From: Kiritimatiellia bacterium
Lineage (GTDB): Bacteria; Verrucomicrobiota; Kiritimatiellia; RFP12; UBA1067
Direction: 5' to 3'
DNA: 34,475 nt
Assembly: GCA_028686345.1 (NCBI GenBank)
Contig: JAQUCE010000054.1
Location: 1 to 34,475, forward strand
Shown here: positions 25,939 through 34,342 of the stretch, one piece after another
Layout: the number at the start of each line of letters is the position of its first letter
Position numbering within the stretch: position 1 is the stretch's first letter
The notes under the pieces: generated by a model
What the model was told of the DNA's origin: nothing
Database searches by the model: none
Seen by the model: the letters and a program-made list of their open reading frames with translations, nothing else
Translations under genes and position numbers: made by a program

Positions 25939-27615
25939 TCAGGATTTTTCCGCCCGCGCTGCTTCCAGCATTTCGCGGGCGTGATTTTCGATTACTGAGG
26001 TCAACCCTTTACCGCCTAACATGCGGGCAATCTCATCCACCCGCTCGGTATCATTCAAGATCCGGGCTGTCATTTTGGTGCGTTTATTGCTCAGCTCTTT
26101 GGAGACCATTACATGCTGTTCGCCGTAGACAGCGGATTGAGGCAGATGGGTGATGGAGATGACTTGGTGTGAGCGGGCAACCTGCTTGAGCTTCTGTCCA
26201 ACGGCGCGGCCAACTTCGCCGCCAATATTGGCATCAATTTCGTCGAAAACCAACACTGGTGTGCTGTCATGGCCCGCGAGCACGGCTTTGATCGCCAACA
26301 TGACGCGGGCGATCTCACCGCTGGAGGCAATCTCTTTCAACGGGCGTGAGGGCTCGCCAGGGTTGGGAGCGAACTCAAAGATAATCTCGTCGAATCCATG
26401 TGAGGCCGGTGCAGCGGGCTGGACAGCAATGGTGAATCCGGCATCCGGAAAGCCCAGGTCCTTGAGTCCCGCGGTGACGGCTTTCCCCAGTTTGGTGGTC
26501 CCGCGCTGGCGGGTGTCGGTGAGTGTGTCGGCGTGCACACGCAGTTTCGCTGTTTCCGCCTGCAGGGTTTTTTGCAGCTCCTCGATTTTGGCGGTGCGGT
26601 TAGCGAGCGTATCCAGGCGTGCTTCGTATTTCGCCAGTGATGTGTGGATCGCCTCGATTGAGCTGCCATATTTATGTTTGAGCCTCTGGACCAAGGCCAT
26701 GCGCTCCTCAAGGCGTTGCAAGAGTTCGGGATCAGCTTCGATCCGGCTGAGGCGATTGGCGATCGTGCTTTCCAGCTCCTGTATGCTGAGGAGGATGGTT
26801 TTGATCTCGGAGACCCAGCTCTCCGCTTCGGGCAGTACACGGGACAACTCGTCAGCCTTGGCGCGGGCTTGCAGCAATTGGCTAAAGGCGGAGAGTTCAC
26901 CCTCGCTGATAGCTTCGGAGATTCCAGCACCGAGCAGGAGTATCTCCTCCGCGTTGGCGGCTTGAGTGTGCTGCTGGATCAGTTCATCCTCATCCGCGTC
27001 GGTCAGGGCCGCTGCTTTGATCTCGTTGATGATATAGCTGAGCCGGTCGATCTCATCCTCAACATTCGAGGAGTCGGTGGTCAGCTCTTTCAGTTTGAGT
27101 TTAAGCTCCAGTGTGGTATTCCAGCTGGTGCGGTAGGCGGCCAGCGGTTTAAGGCAATTACCGTAGCCATCCAGCAATGAGCGTTGGAAATCCTGCTTTA
27201 GCAGCGACTGCTGATCGTAGGGGCCATGGATGTCAATCAGCAGGGGAGCAATGGCGCGCAGCGACTGCTGGGTGACAGGCGTGTCGTTGATAAAGGTGGT
27301 GCCGCTCCCTTGCGCGGAGATGGAGCGCTTAATCAGAAGTTGCCCCTCTTCACAGAGGGGAATTTCCCGTCCGGCAAGCTCTTGATCAATAGCGGATGTA
27401 TCGGCCAGCGAGAAGAGCGCCTCCACTCTGGCCTCCTCCGCACCGGCCCGGATCGTGGATTTATTGGCACGCTCACCCAGCACCAGATTCAAGGCACCCA
27501 TTAACACGGATTTTCCCGCGCCGGTTTCACCTGTGATGATGTTCAGGCCAGGGCCGAAGGAGATGGTCGCCTCCTCCACAATGGCCAGGTTTTTGACTGA
27601 AAGATAGTGTAGCAT
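25939..27615 (-). CDS. recN: DNA repair protein RecN
   Basis: An SMC-like ATPase acting in double-strand break repair. Its 558 residues match the family. Walker A is GETGAGKS (29-36), in the signature LSVKNLAIVEEATISFGPGLNIITG. A coiled-coil middle rich in Glu, Leu and Lys spans about 150-370. The C-terminal lobe has SSGEIARVMLAIKAVL (ABC signature region) and VLVFDEIDANIGGEVG (Walker B), then ISITHLPQSAVYG. The start lies 21 bp after the acyltransferase-GNAT gene and has no clear ribosome site, so it is the last member of a four-gene minus-strand run with envelope genes, an unusual setting for recN. No SOS box was recognised in the short gap. Confidence 0.95.
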   Translation of the reverse strand: MLHYLSVKNLAIVEEATISFGPGLNIITGETGAGKSVLMGALNLVLGERANKSTIRAGAEEARVEALFSLADTSAIDQELAGREIPLCEEGQLLIKRSISAQGSGTTFINDTPVTQQSLRAIAPLLIDIHGPYDQQSLLKQDFQRSLLDGYGNCLKPLAAYRTSWNTTLELKLKLKELTTDSSNVEDEIDRLSYIINEIKAAALTDADEDELIQQHTQAANAEEILLLGAGISEAISEGELSAFSQLLQARAKADELSRVLPEAESWVSEIKTILLSIQELESTIANRLSRIEADPELLQRLEERMALVQRLKHKYGSSIEAIHTSLAKYEARLDTLANRTAKIEELQKTLQAETAKLRVHADTLTDTRQRGTTKLGKAVTAGLKDLGFPDAGFTIAVQPAAPASHGFDEIIFEFAPNPGEPSRPLKEIASSGEIARVMLAIKAVLAGHDSTPVLVFDEIDANIGGEVGRAVGQKLKQVARSHQVISITHLPQSAVYGEQHVMVSKELSNKRTKMTARILNDTERVDEIARMLGGKGLTSVIENHAREMLEAARAEKS

Positions 27616-27636
27616 GGGTGGTTCTTTGTTAAAAAT

Positions 27637-29529
27637 TCAGTATGCCGGTAGCGAAAAATCGTTGGTTGGTTTGTCAGATCCCTGCTCGTCAGGTAGTTTT
27701 GCCGGGGCATGCAACTGACAATATTCGAGATATTTCTCGGCGTTCTCCGCCCCCATGTAGCGCCGCAAGATCTTGACCGGTGTTTTGGAGACATCCACCA
27801 TGATTAAGGCATCAATCACGGAGCTGAACTCAGGATCAACATTGAATGAGAGGATCTCGCCGCCCATTTTGATATACTGGCGCAACAGAATGGGAATCTC
27901 TTTACCATCTTCCTCAATCTCGGAAACGCACTCGGACATGTGTTCAATATCGTGAAAGATAGAGGTGTAATCCGGGAGGTTCCACTCAGCTTTGGACGGG
28001 GTGCGGGGCGGTTTTTCGGCTTTGACAAGGTGCTGCAGCTCGCTGTTCATATACTTCAGGCGCATGGTTGTCAGAATCATGTCTTTGGAGACCTGGTTGT
28101 AGTCGTTGGTGATGCTCACCGGACCAAACAGAATACGGTATTGGGGGTTGCGGCTGATGTAGATCGAGATGCCTTTCCAAAGCAGGAAGAGCGGGGAGTA
28201 GGTTTTTTGATACTCTTGACAGATGAAAGAGCGCCCCATTTCCAGCGCAGGGTTGATGGCGTCGGTCAAACGGTTGCTGAATTTGAACAAGGTGTTGGTA
28301 TAGAGCCCTTTCACCCCGAAAGTCGCGATGATCTTATCGGTTTGCCCAAGACGATAGGAACCGACCAGGCCCTCCTTCTCTGTATCCCAGATAAAGAGGT
28401 GGAGGTAGTACTCGTCAAATTTATCAAGGTCGATCTCCTTGCCGGTTCCCTCGCCGACCTCGCGGAATGTCACCTCCCGCAGGCGCCCTATTTCGCGCAT
28501 CATATTGGGTATGAGGTCATAGGAGCAGACATATGCATTGAGCGAGCCGGAGGAGGTCAGAAAACAATCTTGATTGAGCGCGGTAATTTCGGCTTGGAGA
28601 TCTTTGACCGGAACCGGGCTGATAATCGGCTCCATGGGCTTGGCGTGCGGCTGCTTTTTGATGAGCTTGCGCCCGGGGGTCACTTTATCACGGGCCGATA
28701 GAATATAGGTGCGCAGCCGTATATACTGCAGCAGGTCGCGACTGGTTTTAAAGCTTTCCTTAACATCTTTCGGAACAACCGGGGAGCCGATCTCAATCTT
28801 GATGGTCTGATTGTATTTGTTGATCAGTTGGCGCGGCAACAGGAGCGTGCGCAGGCGCGGATGGATCGCGCCTGCAAGGTTGAAAAATTTTGTATTGGAA
28901 CCTTTAACAAACATGGGAACCACTGTGGCGTTGGCTTTACGGGCCAGAGTCGCAATGCCAGTGTTCCAGTCAGGGTCACGGATCATCTTTTGGGCTTTGT
29001 CATAACTGGAAACCTCTCCGGAGGGAAAGACAAAGAGCAGGTGCCCCTCTTTGAGCCATGTCATGCACTCACGCATGGGGCGCAGGTTGGTCTTAACCGA
29101 GCTTTTACGGTCAAAAGGGTCAACATAGATAAACATTTCGCGCATTTCCGGGATAACGCTGAGCATGTAGTTGACCATTGATTTGACATCCTGGCGGCTG
29201 CGACGCAGCACAGAGAGCAGAATAATGCCGTCAATGCCGCCGAACGGGTGGTTGGAGGTCACAAGCACAGCTCCCTCAGCCGGGATTTTCTCAAGTGCGC
29301 CCTCGTTGATTTCAAGTTCGATGTTCATAACCTTCAACAGGCGCTCGCAGAAACACTCGTCATCAGGCAGCAGACAAGCTTGTTTGTAGATCTCATTCAG
29401 CTCCGCCAGACCTATGGCCCGTTCAAGCAGGGGGCCGAAGATGCGGGTTAAAGTTCGCAAAACCGGGTTTTTGATGTTGCCCGGTGTTATCTTGAAAATC
29501 TTATAATCTTTATTTGTTATAACATCCAT
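27637..29529 (-). CDS. PlsC-type acyltransferase fused to OlsB-like GNAT N-acyltransferase
   Basis: A 630-residue two-domain protein. N-terminal residues of about 60-280 form a lysophospholipid acyltransferase: SNHPFGGIDG (H94, D100; an HX5D form common in the haemolysin-like branch) and FPSGEVSSYD. C-terminal residues of about 310-500 resemble the GNAT/autoinducer-synthase-like N-acyltransferases such as OlsB: LREVTFREVGEGTG, GSYRLGQTD and NPALEMGRSFI. Such pairings make N-acyl, O-acyl lipids, for example ornithine lipids, so an aminolipid product is an inference. The frame opens at 29634, but the ATG at 29527-29529 (MDVITNKDYK) is preferred because the first 35 residues are low-quality and overlap the upstream gene too far. 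This start overlaps the O-antigen-ligase-like gene by 20 bp. The C-terminal 130 residues are unassigned. Confidence 0.82.
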   Translation of the reverse strand: MDVITNKDYKIFKITPGNIKNPVLRTLTRIFGPLLERAIGLAELNEIYKQACLLPDDECFCERLLKVMNIELEINEGALEKIPAEGAVLVTSNHPFGGIDGIILLSVLRRSRQDVKSMVNYMLSVIPEMREMFIYVDPFDRKSSVKTNLRPMRECMTWLKEGHLLFVFPSGEVSSYDKAQKMIRDPDWNTGIATLARKANATVVPMFVKGSNTKFFNLAGAIHPRLRTLLLPRQLINKYNQTIKIEIGSPVVPKDVKESFKTSRDLLQYIRLRTYILSARDKVTPGRKLIKKQPHAKPMEPIISPVPVKDLQAEITALNQDCFLTSSGSLNAYVCSYDLIPNMMREIGRLREVTFREVGEGTGKEIDLDKFDEYYLHLFIWDTEKEGLVGSYRLGQTDKIIATFGVKGLYTNTLFKFSNRLTDAINPALEMGRSFICQEYQKTYSPLFLLWKGISIYISRNPQYRILFGPVSITNDYNQVSKDMILTTMRLKYMNSELQHLVKAEKPPRTPSKAEWNLPDYTSIFHDIEHMSECVSEIEEDGKEIPILLRQYIKMGGEILSFNVDPEFSSVIDALIMVDVSKTPVKILRRYMGAENAEKYLEYCQLHAPAKLPDEQGSDKPTNDFSLPAY

Positions 29530-30733
29530 CGACAGACTCAGTTTGGACAAGGTATCTGGTGAAAACAAGCAGAAGAACAAAGGGGAGCCCAATGCCTCTG
29601 ACCAGCAAAGGGTGCCAGGCAGCGGTGTACGCAAAGGCGCCCAGCGAACCGATGGCTCCGTGGATCAAGGCAGAGTGCTTCATTGGGAAGAGGTTCTCCT
29701 TGCTGAAAGGGGCGATGAACATGGCCAGAAACGCCAGCAGTGCCGGAATACCCATCGAGGCGGCAATCACAAGGTGCAGGTTTTGAATGTCAGGCTCCGC
29801 CGGCCCTGTTTTACGCGGCATGTTGTCATAGTATTGCCCCACATGTTTCTGATAGCAACCTGTCCCAACCCCAAGCAGAGGGTGGGTGAGAATGATGCTG
29901 CCGGCCGCCTGCCAGTCGGGGTAGCGGCGTTCAACTGTTCCGTCATCGCCGTAAAGAGCGAGTGAATGGAAGTGGACCAAGTCGTTTTCACGTGGCAGGC
30001 GCGGTATAACGTAGCTCTGCCAAAGGATCAAGATCGCCGCTGCCGGGATAAACCACTTCCATCCGTGACGGGCGGTGATCAGCGCGGTAGCAATACAAAT
30101 TGCGACGTATGAGGCACCGGAAAGGTTGACTGAGAGCGCGGCGAGAAACAGGGCCAGCAGCCCGGCTCTGACCAGCCATGAGCGGCTCTCAATCACACAG
30201 GAGACGAGCAAAGGCAGTGCGAGCGCATAAAACCCGGCGAGCACATTGCGGTTTCCAAAGGTGCCGCGCACGGCTGTGTTGTCAAGCGCTGGATCAAAAT
30301 ATTGAACTGCCGCCAGCAGGGTGATCCCTGTTAACGCGACACCCAGGAGCGCCAACACCACTGTTGCCGCATTGGAGAACTTCCGCAATAAACAATCGAA
30401 AACCACATATCCGACAATAAAATACTCAATGTATTGAACAACCTCTTTGATCGCCATCAGCTTGTCAGAGGCAATCAGCATCGAAGCACCCGCGCAGATA
30501 ATAAACAAGAGATGACTCCAAGGCGGCAGTGTCCGCAGGTCGCTCCAACTCCGCCTGATTAAAATATCCAGCAGCCATACCCCCGCGGCGGCTGCCAGCG
30601 TGAGGTCGGCTGGCGAGAGATAGAGTCCTTTTTTCAGTTCAACCGACCACTGAGTCGGCGCAATCAGGATCGTGACGCATGCCAGCCCGAAAAAGAGGCG
30701 GTTCAAAAGGGTTTGCGGGTTTGTGTTTATCAT
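29510..30733 (-). CDS. O-antigen ligase/polymerase-like membrane protein
   Basis: A 407-residue polytopic inner-membrane protein with about ten hydrophobic segments. It has the large periplasmic loop and downstream helices typical of WaaL/Wzy-type proteins: RGTFGNRNVLAGFYALALP, a loop rich in charged residues (RLPRENDLVHFHSLALYG), then RRYPDWQAAGSIILTHPLLG, VGTGCYQKHVGQYY and LHLVIAASMGIPALLAF. Family members join lipid-linked sugar polymers to lipid A core or polymerise them; which applies here cannot be told. Its ATG overlaps the TGA of the upstream gene (ATGA at 30733-30730), so translation is probably coupled. Confidence 0.8.
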   Translation of the reverse strand: MINTNPQTLLNRLFFGLACVTILIAPTQWSVELKKGLYLSPADLTLAAAAGVWLLDILIRRSWSDLRTLPPWSHLLFIICAGASMLIASDKLMAIKEVVQYIEYFIVGYVVFDCLLRKFSNAATVVLALLGVALTGITLLAAVQYFDPALDNTAVRGTFGNRNVLAGFYALALPLLVSCVIESRSWLVRAGLLALFLAALSVNLSGASYVAICIATALITARHGWKWFIPAAAILILWQSYVIPRLPRENDLVHFHSLALYGDDGTVERRYPDWQAAGSIILTHPLLGVGTGCYQKHVGQYYDNMPRKTGPAEPDIQNLHLVIAASMGIPALLAFLAMFIAPFSKENLFPMKHSALIHGAIGSLGAFAYTAAWHPLLVRGIGLPFVLLLVFTRYLVQTESVDGCYNK

Positions 30734-31263
30734 TTGAAGGTGCCGGTTTTCTCAATATCCACAGGTACAAAGCGTTGATCCTCACTGAATAAGATTTGAT
30801 CCACCATGATTCCATCTTCACGGTTTTCAATCCTCATTGTATTTTTGCCTGCCTTTAAATTAATTTTGGCACTGGTGCGGGCTACGGGATATTTGACCCA
30901 GTGCCAGACCTTGTAGGTTGCGTCTTCTCCGAAAAGGATTGCGGGATCGTCATTGATCTTAACGGTAAAGGAGTTGCCGCATTCATCCTCCCACCAGACC
31001 CTGCACCAGAGTGTGTATACCCCTTTCTTCTCCAGCTCGAAGCTGTACTCTGCGGCACCTTCACAGCGTTTCGGCGGATTGCCCGCCCCTTCCGGGATCG
31101 AGATGGCACCCCCTGATACCTCGCCGATGTTGTTGGATACAATGCACACAGGCGCCTCAATGCTCTGGGCACCCTCAGCCTCAAAACATATCCTGACTCT
31201 CTTCCCCTGTGCGTTTAAACTGCTTAAAAAACAGACCCCTATAATAGTTGTTAAAATTTTCAT
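30730..31263 (-). CDS. Secreted CBM6-like beta-sandwich protein
   Basis: A 177-residue protein with a signal peptide (MKILTTIIGVCFLSSLNAQG, cut near residue 19). The rest resembles a stand-alone carbohydrate-binding-type beta-sandwich: ICFEAEGAQSIEAP, AEYSFELEKKGVYTLWCRVWW, AKINLKAGKNTMRIENRED and GIMVDQILFSEDQRFVP, typical of CBM6-like modules with no catalytic partner. First gene of the run to recN. The promoter at 31270-31298 ends 6 nt before the ATG, and the only purine-rich sequence (AAGGG) touches the start codon, so the message may be leaderless. A surface or periplasmic polysaccharide-binding role is an inference. Confidence 0.72.
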   Translation of the reverse strand: MKILTTIIGVCFLSSLNAQGKRVRICFEAEGAQSIEAPVCIVSNNIGEVSGGAISIPEGAGNPPKRCEGAAEYSFELEKKGVYTLWCRVWWEDECGNSFTVKINDDPAILFGEDATYKVWHWVKYPVARTSAKINLKAGKNTMRIENREDGIMVDQILFSEDQRFVPVDIEKTGTFK

Positions 31264-31269
31264 GCCCTT

Positions 31270-31298
31270 ATTGTATAATATTGCACCTGTTTCAGCAA
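31270..31298 (-). promoter_or_regulatory. promoter predicting a leaderless mRNA
   Basis: Minus strand: TTGCTG (31298-31293), 17-bp spacer, TACAAT (31275-31270), then AAGGGC and the ATG at 31263. The expected start point, seven bases after the -10 element, falls on the A of the ATG. Confidence 0.55.
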
Positions 31299-31383
31299 CA
31301 TGCAGTTTGTTCTGAAAATATAATTTTTAAAGACCAATATGTTTGTCTTGCCCTTAGTCTGGCTTACAAGGTGTGAAACAAGG

Positions 31384-31600
31384 AAGTCGTCCGCTATGCG
31401 GGCGACTGCAGGCGGCACGTGATTGATCAGGCTACGCAGTATGGCCAGCCGCGCCTGCGGTTGACGATGGCGGCGACGATGCTGGTGGACGATTTCACGC
31501 ATGATCCCAGTCGTCGGTCAACATCGTCGCACAGCATTGTCAACCGATGCCGCTTTACGAGCGGCATATGTCGCTCACAGAGCGACTGCTGCACACAGGC
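31384..31600. repeat. R-L element, copy with nested insert
   Basis: The hairpin GTCGTCCGC/GCGGGCGAC (31386-31406) and its tail CATATGTCGCTCACAGAG (near 31565-31582) bracket about 160 bp. The bracketed part has its own inverted pairs, such as GCAGGCGGC with CCGCGCCTGC and GGTTGAC with GTCAACC, and GGCGACGATGCTGGTGGACG, shared with 25678-25697. At 11373-11410 the same ends are contiguous. Confidence 0.55.
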
Positions 31601-31631
31601 AGGCAATCAGTTTTGCCACAGAAACGCTGAG

Positions 31632-32549
31632 TCACAGCGGTGAGTCGCGGCGCTTTGTAAGCATACCTTCAATATACCGGAAATCGTCACGCGCAAGCGA
31701 TCTGTCGCTGAGGCCAAGCGCTGGATAAAGCGAACCCCGCACCAGCCAAATGAGAAAACCAAGACACGCCAAAGGAAAGACAATGGCATCAAGCACCTTT
31801 ATAACCGCGAGCTTGGCGACACTGCTTGCAATGTCGGCCGTCGCTTTACTGCAGAACCTGATGATTTCAACGGATTTTTTCTTGATAGCATCCATTTTAT
31901 CTAAAAACCCATCCTGCTGAGTGATGGCCTCCAAACTGAACACCGCTCCTACTTGCTCAAGAGATTTAAAAGTTTCGGCCCGGAGCGGTTCGGTAATAGT
32001 TTTGGACAATTGACCTGTGCCGTAGATTGCAAGCGGCAGAATGGCAACAAAAAGCAGGTACACGAGCAGGAAAAGCCCGGCAGTGCGTTTAACGCAGATG
32101 CGGATTACAGAGCTTGGCGCAGTTACGCTGTGCGCAACTGCCAGAACAAAATAAAGCGAGAGCGAGGCCACCAGAAAGACGTTTACAAGGGGTGTCACTC
32201 CGAGCAGCGTGTGTTTGGTTGCAGTCGTCACTATCAGGCTGAGAATGAGAATCCGCCACGCGACATCCAGATAGTCGAGAATCGGTTGAGCGATATCGCC
32301 CCACTCGACCACAGCCGTACTTCCCTCAATCACATCGGCCGCCGCTTTTGCCACACCGACCGGGACCATCAGTTGCATGGTGCTCTCAATGGATCTGTCA
32401 AGAAAGGCATCATTGTCTCTGGACATTCGTATTCCAATACTGGAAACACCCCCTTGGATCACTCCCGCAAGTGCGAGCGCGAGCAGAGTGCTGGCCGCAA
32501 TTAGTTTTGTGTGACGCAACACCGCGTCTTTAGTTTTAATCCATTTCAT
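31632..32549 (-). CDS. Membrane protein of unknown function (305 aa)
   Basis: Not recognised. A basic N-terminus (MKWIKTKDAVLRHTK) is followed by a hydrophobic segment (16-36), a polar stretch (37-95, SRDNDAFLDRSIESTMQLMVPVG), three hydrophobic segments (98-112, 117-140, 155-178), a charged, helix-prone region (180-240) and a last membrane segment (245-271). The first segment and polar loop could place 37-95 in the periplasm. AGAGATG lies 6 nt before the ATG. It is separated from neighbours by repeat-filled gaps on both sides, so it is probably a single-gene unit. Confidence 0.75.
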   Translation of the reverse strand: MKWIKTKDAVLRHTKLIAASTLLALALAGVIQGGVSSIGIRMSRDNDAFLDRSIESTMQLMVPVGVAKAAADVIEGSTAVVEWGDIAQPILDYLDVAWRILILSLIVTTATKHTLLGVTPLVNVFLVASLSLYFVLAVAHSVTAPSSVIRICVKRTAGLFLLVYLLFVAILPLAIYGTGQLSKTITEPLRAETFKSLEQVGAVFSLEAITQQDGFLDKMDAIKKKSVEIIRFCSKATADIASSVAKLAVIKVLDAIVFPLACLGFLIWLVRGSLYPALGLSDRSLARDDFRYIEGMLTKRRDSPL

Positions 32550-32652
32550 GCTGCATCTCTTTTATGATTTTGAAAAACTATAACAGTAGTCTCTCAACTT
32601 CTGCCGCAAAAAACAAGAAGTTCATTTAGCCGTCTTCACAAGTTGTTGAATG

Positions 32653-32908
32653 AAGTACCTCAAGCTTCCAGCTTGAATGAAAATGTTTTCTGCAAGCAGG
32701 ATGCTTGCACTACTCCGCTATCACTTTTACATTAACATAGCACCAGCCCGCTTTGGATCAGGCTAAAGCCTGTACAACAAACCTTACGGGGCAGCCGTTT
32801 GTTGTTCACGCTTCCTTGTCACGGCGTAAAAGCGAAGCTCGGAGCCGGAAGCGTGCTCTTTGCTCTCTGGCCGATTATTGAAAAGTTACCTTTGTTGTCA
32901 AAGGTTTT
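32653..32908 (-). repeat. R-B multi-hairpin element, most complete copy
   Basis: On the minus strand it reads in order: ACAAAGGTAACTTTTCAATA, CGCTTCC/GGAAGCG hairpin around TTTTACGCCGTGAC, ACAACAAAC/GTTTGTTGT hairpin, a short CAGGCTTTAGCCTG hairpin, GTAAAAGTGATAGCGGAGTA, GCAAGCA/TGCTTGC hairpin, CAAGCT/AGCTTG hairpin, and GAGGTACTT. Five successive stems are therefore visible in about 250 bp. Confidence 0.75.
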
Positions 32909-32919
32909 TATCGCTGTGA

Positions 32920-32948
32920 TTGACAACCTCAATGAATTTAGTCACAAT
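32920..32948 (+). promoter_or_regulatory. sigma70-type promoter for oxidoreductase (3), with possible operator
   Basis: TTGACA (32920-32925, consensus), 17-bp spacer, CACAAT (32943-32948). An inverted pair GTTGTCA (32894-32900) and TGACAAC (32921-32927) overlaps the -35 element and could be an operator. Confidence 0.55.
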
Positions 32949-33004
32949 ACAGATCATACAAGAGGTGAGAGGATAAAACAAGAGAGCACAAAAGGGAGTT
33001 GCCA

Positions 33005-34327
33005 ATGAAATTAAAGCGCAGTCCAGCCGCAGTTTCGCGGCGGCGGTTTTTACGCAGATCCGCAGCCGCGGCCGGAGCGGTTGCGTTCCCTGTGATTATA
33101 CCGGGTTCGGCACTGGGACTCAATGGATCCGTGGCACCCAGCGAGCGTATTGTGCTGGGCGGCATTGGCATCGGGCCGCGTGGCAAGTATGATCTCTCGG
33201 TCATGCTGCCTGAGAAAGATGTGCAGTTTGTGGCGGTCTGCGATGTGCAGCGCTCACGTCGCGAGGAGATCAAGGGCATGGTTGATGCGCACTACGGCAA
33301 TCAGGATTGCGCCCGGTTTCGTGATTTCCGCGACTTGCTGGCCCGTGAGGATATTGACGCTGTGCTGATTGCCACTGGTGACCGCTGGCATGCCCTTGCT
33401 TCGCTGATGGCAGTCAAAGCTGGTAAGGATGTTTACAGCGAGAAGCCCTGCGGCATGACTGTGCGTGAGATTCAGCAGTTGTCCGATGGCATCCGTCGTT
33501 ATGGGCGTATCTTTCAGGCAGGAACGCAACGCCGCAGTCAGTCGAATTTCCGCTATGCTGTGGAGATGGCGCAGACCGGAGTGCTTGGCAAGCTGCACAC
33601 GCTGCACGCCTCTGTTTACGTGCCCTCTAAATCGTACCTCTGGCTGCCGGAGGAGCCTGAGCCGGATAAAGAGGAGTGTGATTGGGATCTCTGGCTCGGA
33701 CCTGCTCCCTGGCGTCCTTATAATAACAAGTATATACAAGGCGGTTGGCGTGGCCATCACGATTTTGAGGCAGGCGGGAATTTTCTGGACTGGGGCGCCC
33801 ATACCCTGGATCTGTGTCAGTGGGCCAACCAGGCGGATCACACAACTCCGCTGGAATTTGAGGCGACCGACAAAGAGATCATTGGTCAGTATGCCAATGG
33901 CGTGAAGGTGATTTGTGATTTTCTGCCAACAGCTTTTGGCGACCGCTCGCCACAGTATCGCACATCCACCGGTACCTGTCCGGTGCGCTTCGAGGGATCG
34001 GATGGATGGGTTGAGACCGGCGACAGCAGCGAGATCGCGCTCTCGGAAAATTTGATGCGCGAGCGGAGACAGATCTTTCAGAAAGTGGGCACCAGCGCGG
34101 CTTCGCACGCCCGCAATTTTTTCGATTGCGTCAAGTCGCGAAAAAAAACCATTTGCAATGAGGATGTCATGCGTAAATCACACATGGCCTGCTTCGCGGC
34201 TCAGCTCGCGTGGCAGCTTGGGCGCAAGATGACCTTTGATCCAGTGCTGGAGGAGTTTGTCAATGACGATGAGGCCAATCGTATGCGCAGCCGTGCAACC
34301 CGCCACCCTTGGAGCTTTAATATCTAA
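33005..34327 (+). CDS. Tat-exported Gfo/Idh/MocA-family oxidoreductase (3)
   Basis: A 440-residue dehydrogenase-like protein. Residues 11-18 (SRRRFLRR) with the alanine-rich stretch after them form a strong Tat signal. GIGPRG (55-60) binds nucleotide, ATGDRWHA matches the family TPDHWH region with Arg in place of His, and EKP is at 146-148 (YSEKPCGMTV). FLDWGAHTLDLCQW retains the Asp and HxxD of the catalytic region. AAGGGAG at 32992-32998 gives 6-nt spacing to the ATG at 33005; a TTG two codons upstream is less likely. It has its own promoter and stands between two R-B copies. Substrate unknown; sugar or cyclitol likely. Confidence 0.88.
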   Translation: MKLKRSPAAVSRRRFLRRSAAAAGAVAFPVIIPGSALGLNGSVAPSERIVLGGIGIGPRGKYDLSVMLPEKDVQFVAVCDVQRSRREEIKGMVDAHYGNQDCARFRDFRDLLAREDIDAVLIATGDRWHALASLMAVKAGKDVYSEKPCGMTVREIQQLSDGIRRYGRIFQAGTQRRSQSNFRYAVEMAQTGVLGKLHTLHASVYVPSKSYLWLPEEPEPDKEECDWDLWLGPAPWRPYNNKYIQGGWRGHHDFEAGGNFLDWGAHTLDLCQWANQADHTTPLEFEATDKEIIGQYANGVKVICDFLPTAFGDRSPQYRTSTGTCPVRFEGSDGWVETGDSSEIALSENLMRERRQIFQKVGTSAASHARNFFDCVKSRKKTICNEDVMRKSHMACFAAQLAWQLGRKMTFDPVLEEFVNDDEANRMRSRATRHPWSFNI

Positions 34328-34342
34328 ATTCTAAATAGCCTG

